In this document: positions 60,260 to 64,000 of the stretch, piece after piece
Position numbering within the stretch: the stretch's first letter is position 1
Layout: each line of letters opens with the position of its first letter
From: SFWF01 sp045636705
GTDB taxonomy: Bacteria; Bacillota; Clostridia; Oscillospirales; Acutalibacteraceae
Length of the DNA stretch: 64,000 nucleotides
Reading direction: 5' to 3'
Assembly: GCA_045636705.1 (NCBI GenBank)
Contig: JAZTYA010000011.1
Span: forward strand, 28,320 to 92,319
The notes under the pieces: model-generated
What the model was told of the DNA's origin: nothing
Databases searched by the model: none
The model's input: only the letters and a program-made list of their open reading frames with translations
Made by a program: the position numbers and the translations under genes

Positions 60260-61048
60260 CTAAACCAGTTTCTTATTGCGGATAAGAGCATAAATCTCCT
60301 CCGCCTGTTGTTGAGGTGTTCCTACAACCGCGTGCTTTTCACTTACCTTCTCAGGCGGGAAAATTCTTTCAACCTGGGTTGCAGAACCGGAAAGTCCATA
60401 GTTATCGGTGTTTTTATCATCAAAGTCATCGAGAGATAAAAACTTTATCATATCATCGGTGACCTTCTTTTTAGTTTTATATGAAGGAAGACGAGGTGTA
60501 TTAATATCGCCATCAACCGAAATAAGACAAGGGGTTTTTATGCTCATAGAAGCTATCTTTTCATCCTGTAATGCAGTTAGAAAAACCTTGCCGTATTTAT
60601 AGTCGTCGACCTTAATAACGTTGGCGACGTTAGGCATATTTAAAAACTCGGCAACTTCTGCGCCTACCTGTGCGGTATCGCCGTCGGTTGTCTGCTTTCC
60701 GCAAATGATAATATCAAAATCGCCAACCTTTTTTATGCCTTGTGACACGGTATACGCGGTTGCCAAAACATCGGCTCCTGCAAATCTTCTATCCGAAAGA
60801 ACAGTGCCGCTTTTAGCACCCATACAGATAGCTTCAACAACCACCGTTTTAGCCTGTGGCGGTCCCATAGTTATTACCTCAACCGTTCCGCCAAATCTTT
60901 CTGTAAGGCTTAATGCCGTCTCAATGGCATAAAGGTCATAAGGATTCATTTTGCTTTGAATTCCGTCTCTTTTTAGTACGCCTGTGACCGGGTCAACCTC
61001 TACGTTTGTAGAGCCGGGAACCTGCTTTATACAAACTAAAACCTTCAT
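60260..61048 (-). CDS. etfB: electron transfer flavoprotein beta subunit
   Basis: 262 residues. KVLVCIKQVPGSTNVEVDP at the start, MNPYDLYAIETALSL, ITMGPPQA, CGKQTTDGDTAQVGAEVAEF (flavin-binding loop) and LISVDGDINTPRLPS. The DGDTAQVG loop is the one associated with the second, bifurcating FAD in EtfB of this group. First gene of the operon; AAAGGAG precedes the ATG, and a promoter lies about 40 nt upstream. Confidence 0.94.
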   Translation of the reverse strand: MKVLVCIKQVPGSTNVEVDPVTGVLKRDGIQSKMNPYDLYAIETALSLTERFGGTVEVITMGPPQAKTVVVEAICMGAKSGTVLSDRRFAGADVLATAYTVSQGIKKVGDFDIIICGKQTTDGDTAQVGAEVAEFLNMPNVANVIKVDDYKYGKVFLTALQDEKIASMSIKTPCLISVDGDINTPRLPSYKTKKKVTDDMIKFLSLDDFDDKNTDNYGLSGSATQVERIFPPEKVSEKHAVVGTPQQQAEEIYALIRNKKLV

Positions 61049-61086
61049 CTCATTCTCCTTTGGTTTTAAATTTTTATATCAAATTT

Positions 61087-61115
61087 ATTTTAACATTATT
61101 ACATTTAAAATTCAA
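61087..61115 (-). promoter_or_regulatory. promoter of the etfB-etfA-glcD operon
   Basis: TTGAAT (61110-61115), 17 nt, TAAAAT (61087-61092) on the minus strand. Confidence 0.6.
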
Positions 61116-61136
61116 GCAAAAATATTGCGTTCAATG

Positions 61137-61168
61137 AAAAAAGGCAAGCTTTAAAGCCTGCCTTTTTT
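61137..61168 (-). terminator. terminator of the csoR operon
   Basis: AAAAAAGGC-a-GCTTTAAAGC-c-GCCTTTTTT-like hairpin, directly upstream of the etfB promoter. Confidence 0.85.
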
Positions 61169-61196
61169 AGATAATCTAATCTTATTTAATTTAAAA

Positions 61197-61346
61197 TTAT
61201 TTGTTTTCTAAACGCTTGTCTGCTTCTTCTTTAGAAATTTCTTTCATTGTTTCTCCGCAGCACTTAATACCGCAGTTTTCGCAAGTGCAGTCGATTAAAA
61301 CCTTAACCATAGCGCCGCATTTTTCACAAAGTACGATTTTGTCCAT
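61197..61346 (-). CDS. 49-residue desulforedoxin-like zinc-ribbon/rubredoxin-type protein
   Basis: Begins MDKIVLCEKCGAMVKVL and has cysteines at 7, 10, 20, 22, 25, 29 and 30. The C-x2-C plus later CC-GETM pattern is that of desulforedoxin and the N-terminal domain of desulfoferrodoxin, which bind one iron with four Cys. Three extra cysteines (CTCENC) are unusual. AAAGGAGGAAG gives a strong ribosome binding site. It follows csoR by 18 nt and ends before a terminator, so it belongs to the CsoR regulon. A metal or persulfide handling role is inferred. Confidence 0.8.
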   Translation of the reverse strand: MDKIVLCEKCGAMVKVLIDCTCENCGIKCCGETMKEISKEEADKRLENK

Positions 61347-61364
61347 TTATTCTTCCTCCTTTCT

Positions 61365-61661
61365 CTACTGATTAAATCTTTTGAACAAGCTTATCAGCTC
61401 ATCAATTGTATCAAAGTTGCCTTCCTCAAGGTCGCGTGACACACACATATAAAGATGGTTTTCTAAAATGTGTGTAGAAAGACTTTTTACAGAATTTTTA
61501 ACGGCAGAAAGTTGAACTAAAATGTCGTTACAATAAGCATCGTTATCGACCATTTTAGTTATTCCATTTATCTGTCCGCTTATTCGATTTAATCTATTAA
61601 TTATAAGTTTTTTCTCCTCGGGGCTTCTTTTTGTTTTTTTATTGTTGCAACAATTATCCAT
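61365..61661 (-). CDS. csoR: CsoR/FrmR-family metal-sensing repressor
   Basis: 98 residues, all-helical DUF156 repressor. Ligand residues C44, H69, C73 keep the Cu(I)-CsoR spacing (25 and 4). RSPEEKKLIINRLNRISGQI holds the DNA-contacting helix. An N-terminal CC (residues 4-5) is extra. ATG 61661 is chosen for GGAGGTAGG upstream; a longer frame would run into the operator. Copper sensing is most likely from ligand spacing, but no copper pump lies nearby, so persulfide or another metal stays possible. Confidence 0.92.
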   Translation of the reverse strand: MDNCCNNKKTKRSPEEKKLIINRLNRISGQINGITKMVDNDAYCNDILVQLSAVKNSVKSLSTHILENHLYMCVSRDLEEGNFDTIDELISLFKRFNQ

Positions 61662-61681
61662 ATACCTACCTCCAAATATAT

Positions 61682-61723
61682 AATATACCCCTAGGGGGTA
61701 TATTGTCAATAGGGGGGTATATT
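61682..61723 (-). promoter_or_regulatory. csoR: CsoR-type operator within the csoR promoter
   Basis: A near-perfect palindrome AATATACCCC-TAGGGGGTATATT plus a second half-site GGGGGGTATATT about 12 nt away. On the minus strand TTGACA is followed after 16-18 nt by TATATT/TATTAT, so the palindrome lies between -35 and -10. This is the G-tract operator style of CsoR proteins and implies autorepression. Confidence 0.85.
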
Positions 61724-61753
61724 TTAAAGTTAGAGGTTAGAAGTTTTAGGGTT

Positions 61754-61782
61754 GAAAAAAGAGCTGTAAAGGGTTATAATTA
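61754..61782 (+). promoter_or_regulatory. promoter of the pyrophosphatase gene
   Basis: TTGAAA (61754-61759), 17 nt, TATAAT (61777-61782). Confidence 0.75.
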
Positions 61783-61816
61783 AGAAAACTCATTAATTTT
61801 GCAAAGGTGGGTATAT

Positions 61817-62347
61817 ATGAACATTTGGCACGACATAGACAGTGAAAGAATAAAACCCGATGATTTTGTTGCAGTTATTGAAATACCGAAGGGCAGTAAA
61901 AAGAAATACGAGCTTGACAAGGAAACAGGTCTTATAATACTTGACCGCATTTTACACACCTCTACAAGCTACCCCGCGAACTATGGATTTATCCCCCGCT
62001 CCTTTGGTGATGACGGCGACCCCTTGGATGTTTTGGTGCTTTGCACCGAGGCCCTTGAGCCTTTAACCCTTGTTCGTTGCTATCCGATAGGTTATATTTC
62101 GATGCTTGATGACGGAAGAAACGATGAAAAAATCATTGCAATTCCCTTCGGTGACCCTGCATACAACCAATACAAAGATATTAGTGAGCTTCCAAAACAC
62201 ATTTTTGATGAAATGTTACACTTTTTCAACGTTTACAAAGCCCTTGAAGATAAGGAAACGGTTGCAAAAGAGGTTAATAACCGTGAGGCTGCAATAGAGG
62301 TTATTTCTGCAGCGCTTGAGGGCTATTCCAACCTCCTTTGCAAATAG
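61817..62347 (+). CDS. ppa: inorganic pyrophosphatase, soluble class A
   Basis: 176 residues, cytosolic. The family signature includes VIEIPKGSKKKYELDKETG, YPANYGFIPRSFGDDGDPLDVLVL (metal-binding D-x-D-P-x-D-V-L-V) and IGYISMLDDGRNDEKIIAIP. Hydrolyses PPi to phosphate. ATG 61817 follows AAGGTGGG; an in-frame TTG at 61799 lies before that ribosome binding site. Monocistronic with its own promoter and terminator. Confidence 0.95.
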   Translation: MNIWHDIDSERIKPDDFVAVIEIPKGSKKKYELDKETGLIILDRILHTSTSYPANYGFIPRSFGDDGDPLDVLVLCTEALEPLTLVRCYPIGYISMLDDGRNDEKIIAIPFGDPAYNQYKDISELPKHIFDEMLHFFNVYKALEDKETVAKEVNNREAAIEVISAALEGYSNLLCK

Positions 62348-62381
62348 GTTGAAATCTTTGATATATTAAAATTTTGGCACT

Positions 62382-62414
62382 AAAAAACTCCTTGAGATTC
62401 TCAAGGAGTTTTTT
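62382..62414. terminator. bidirectional terminator
   Basis: AAAAAACTCCTTGAGA-TTC-TCAAGGAGTTTTTT between converging ppa and the isochorismatase gene. Confidence 0.92.
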
Positions 62415-62432
62415 GATATTATTTATAAATTG

Positions 62433-62960
62433 CTAATCTATTATGTTGATTTGACACATTTTCATTGTGGTTAGTGCTGCGTTATGTGTTTCAGGAGTTA
62501 CCCCTGCGCAGCAAGAGGCTTCCACATATATATCTTTTTCGGGGAAATTTGCCTTTAAAATGAGTGCGTTTGATACCACACAAATATCTGTGCAAAGCCC
62601 GATAAGTGTAATGTCAAAATCTTCCTTACCCACAACTTTTCCAATAAGTCCGGGAAGTTCGGTTGAACCGAAGGTGAGTTTTTCTACCGCTATAAAATCC
62701 TTGCCTTTTAGTGCATTTGCTATGTTTTGGTCAAGCTCCCAACCGTCAGTGCCTTTAATACAATGAGGAACAGGAAGTTTGCTGCCCTCCAAAGTTTCCA
62801 TATAATTTTCGAAATGGGTATCGAAGGTCACAAAGATATCGCCGTTGAACTCTTTGATTTTCTTTGCCGCATTATCAACCATAGCAACCGCCTCAGCAGT
62901 ACCAAGTGCCCCATCAACAAAGTCTTTTTGAATGTCAACAACAACTAATATGTGTTTCAT
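62433..62960 (-). CDS. isochorismatase/nicotinamidase-like cysteine hydrolase
   Basis: 175 residues. VVDIQKDFVDGAL holds the catalytic Asp, FIAVEKLTFGS the Lys region, and LIGLCTDICVVSNAL the nucleophile Cys, with the cis-peptide segment before it. Nicotinamidase (PncA) is a good guess because of DTHFENY metal-site-like residues (D and H), but substrate assignment within the family is uncertain. GGCGGTGATG precedes the ATG. Confidence 0.88.
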   Translation of the reverse strand: MKHILVVVDIQKDFVDGALGTAEAVAMVDNAAKKIKEFNGDIFVTFDTHFENYMETLEGSKLPVPHCIKGTDGWELDQNIANALKGKDFIAVEKLTFGSTELPGLIGKVVGKEDFDITLIGLCTDICVVSNALILKANFPEKDIYVEASCCAGVTPETHNAALTTMKMCQINIID

Positions 62961-63023
62961 ATCATCACCGCCTATGAGTGCATTATATCATAAATGTGGT
63001 AAAGCCGCAATAATTATTCATTT

Positions 63024-63119
63024 GAAAATCCGTTTATTAATGAATAGTGAATGATGAATAATGAATGGTGAATAATACAAACAAAAATCAGTCCTCTTTC
63101 GAGAACGGATTTTCGTTTG
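63024..63119. repeat. small inverted and tandem repeat region
   Basis: GAAAATCCGTT (63024-63034) is an exact inverted copy of AACGGATTTTC (63104-63114). Within it GAATRRTGAAT-type units repeat about four times (63042-63073), and CAAACAAAAATC/GATTTTCGTTTG forms a second, overlapping stem (63078-63119). Non-coding and perhaps a degenerate miniature element. Confidence 0.5.
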
Positions 63120-63164
63120 TCTCTCGTGTCCGAAAAAGAACTGGGCAAAAACCGAGGATTTTCC

Positions 63165-63962
63165 CTAACTTACTTGATTCATTGCATATAACATTAAAAT
63201 TGCAAAACCAATAATAAATAATTTTAAAATAGACTTTAATACTCGTATGCCGATGCTCTTTTTTAAGGTATTACAAATCAACAATTCAGAAGTTGTTTCG
63301 CCTTCAATACTAGCAACAATATCATATTTATATGCAAAGTACAATCTTAAAATATTCGGACTTGCAAACGATATTAACAATAATAATATTTCAACCAAAA
63401 TAACAATAATAGAAATTGCTTGAGATTGCGAAAGAAAAGGTTCTAAAAATCTACTTATACACATTCCCAAAAAGCCCGCACCTACATACATTGCTTTTTC
63501 ACTAGTTTTTCTTTTGGGCTTTTCTCTATCATATACATTCCTTTTTATCGCTCTGAATGTAAACAAGATATTTAACAAAGGAAAGGTTATGAAGCAAATT
63601 GTCAATTCAATATCTTGCCATAATGTACTACCTACATCTGAAACATTAATAAAGAAAATAGTAAACAAATAAAATAATAAATACATGAACAAAAAAGAAA
63701 TTGAATTTGTTAAAAATCTTAATCTATATGTCTTTTCTGTTCGATTACTCTTTAGTACCCAAAAAGCAATATTATAAGCCAATGCCAATAGAGTCATAGT
63801 TATGCTGAATACCAATCCCCTACCAGCAACAGCAAAAGGTATCCAAAGAATCCAAGCGGCACCCCAATAGACATAAATCATATCTTTTAATATTTTTAAA
63901 TTTGAATAATGGTCTTCACCGAAATGAACAAAATCTTCTGCTTGATTTCTTGTGATTTTCAT
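63165..63962 (-). CDS. hypothetical membrane protein
   Basis: 265 residues, not recognised. Soluble charged N-terminus (MKITRNQAEDFVHFGEDHYS), then about six hydrophobic helices in three pairs, with the motif YVYWGAAWILWIPFAVAGRG at the first pair and a basic loop KRNVYDREKPKRKTSEKA between pairs two and three. TGAGTAAATG is a plausible but weak start. Lower GC and AT-rich codons than its neighbours suggest recent acquisition, as does the repeat region at its 3' end. Function unknown. Confidence 0.7.
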   Translation of the reverse strand: MKITRNQAEDFVHFGEDHYSNLKILKDMIYVYWGAAWILWIPFAVAGRGLVFSITMTLLALAYNIAFWVLKSNRTEKTYRLRFLTNSISFLFMYLLFYLFTIFFINVSDVGSTLWQDIELTICFITFPLLNILFTFRAIKRNVYDREKPKRKTSEKAMYVGAGFLGMCISRFLEPFLSQSQAISIIVILVEILLLLISFASPNILRLYFAYKYDIVASIEGETTSELLICNTLKKSIGIRVLKSILKLFIIGFAILMLYAMNQVS

Positions 63963-64000
63963 TTACTCACCGCCTTGGGTGTATTATAGCATAAAAGCGG

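Noticed and set aside
63042..63073. CRISPR-like short repeats
   Set aside because: Units are 7-8 bp with no spacers of constant length and no cas genes anywhere in the window.
1..64000. tRNA, rRNA, prophage or transposase genes
   Set aside because: Looked for on both strands; no tRNA-like cloverleaf with TTCGANTC, no rRNA core motifs, and no integrase or transposase motifs were seen.

Overview
The window is AT-rich chromosomal DNA from an anaerobic, low-GC Gram-positive bacterium, most likely an uncultured member of the Clostridia (Oscillospirales/Ruminococcaceae-like). The signs are a clostridial rnfCDGEAB operon, a PdaB-type (sporulation-like) deacetylase, YfmF/YfmH proteases, an Etf-linked lactate-type dehydrogenase, consensus sigma-A promoters, AGGAGG-type ribosome binding sites and many rho-independent terminators. 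I saw no rRNA, tRNA, CRISPR array, transposase or phage module.

Layout. 1-1.9 kb: the truncated end of a YfhO-type membrane protein. 2-4 kb: a rearranged patch with an intact polysaccharide deacetylase, a 232-bp duplicate of its 3' end, a small membrane-protein gene between them and a MITE-like repeat. 4.1-9.8 kb: the Rnf ferredoxin:NAD+ oxidoreductase, then a NusG-II domain protein and a Gx-transporter protein. 10.8-13.3 kb: azlCD, an unannotated 45-residue Asn-rich microprotein, a third deacetylase relic, and a VanZ gene behind a structured leader and terminator. 13.3-19.2 kb: HtrA protease and a yfmF-yfmH-lgt-folD operon. 19.3-24 kb: a small membrane protein, glycogen phosphorylase and a maltodextrin-type GH13 enzyme. 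24.1-26.1 kb: a sigma factor / membrane anti-sigma candidate / lipoprotein module.

26.2-51.4 kb, all on the minus strand, is the centrepiece: an exopolysaccharide operon of 21 closely packed genes (48820 down to 26185) for initiating transferase, glycosyltransferases, flippase, polymerase/ligase, chain-length-type proteins, acyl- and acetyltransferases and a deacetylase. It starts from one consensus promoter followed by a GEMM-I (cyclic-di-GMP-I type) riboswitch and a terminator. A diguanylate cyclase gene lies immediately upstream. Two EAL phosphodiesterases and a chain-length-type protein fused to a degenerate GGDEF domain are embedded in the operon. This looks like a self-contained second-messenger-gated polysaccharide locus, with no bacterial tyrosine kinase visible.

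51.5-64 kb: GDPD phosphodiesterase, a homocysteine methyltransferase with a degenerate pterin-like tail, a lipoprotein EEP hydrolase, an esterase, a Na/Pi cotransporter, an etfB-etfA-glcD operon (LctBCD-like, confurcating lactate-type dehydrogenase), a CsoR-family repressor with a palindromic operator and a 49-residue desulforedoxin-like protein, inorganic pyrophosphatase, an isochorismatase-like hydrolase and an unknown membrane protein. Rnf and the Etf complex would both act on the ferredoxin/NADH pools.
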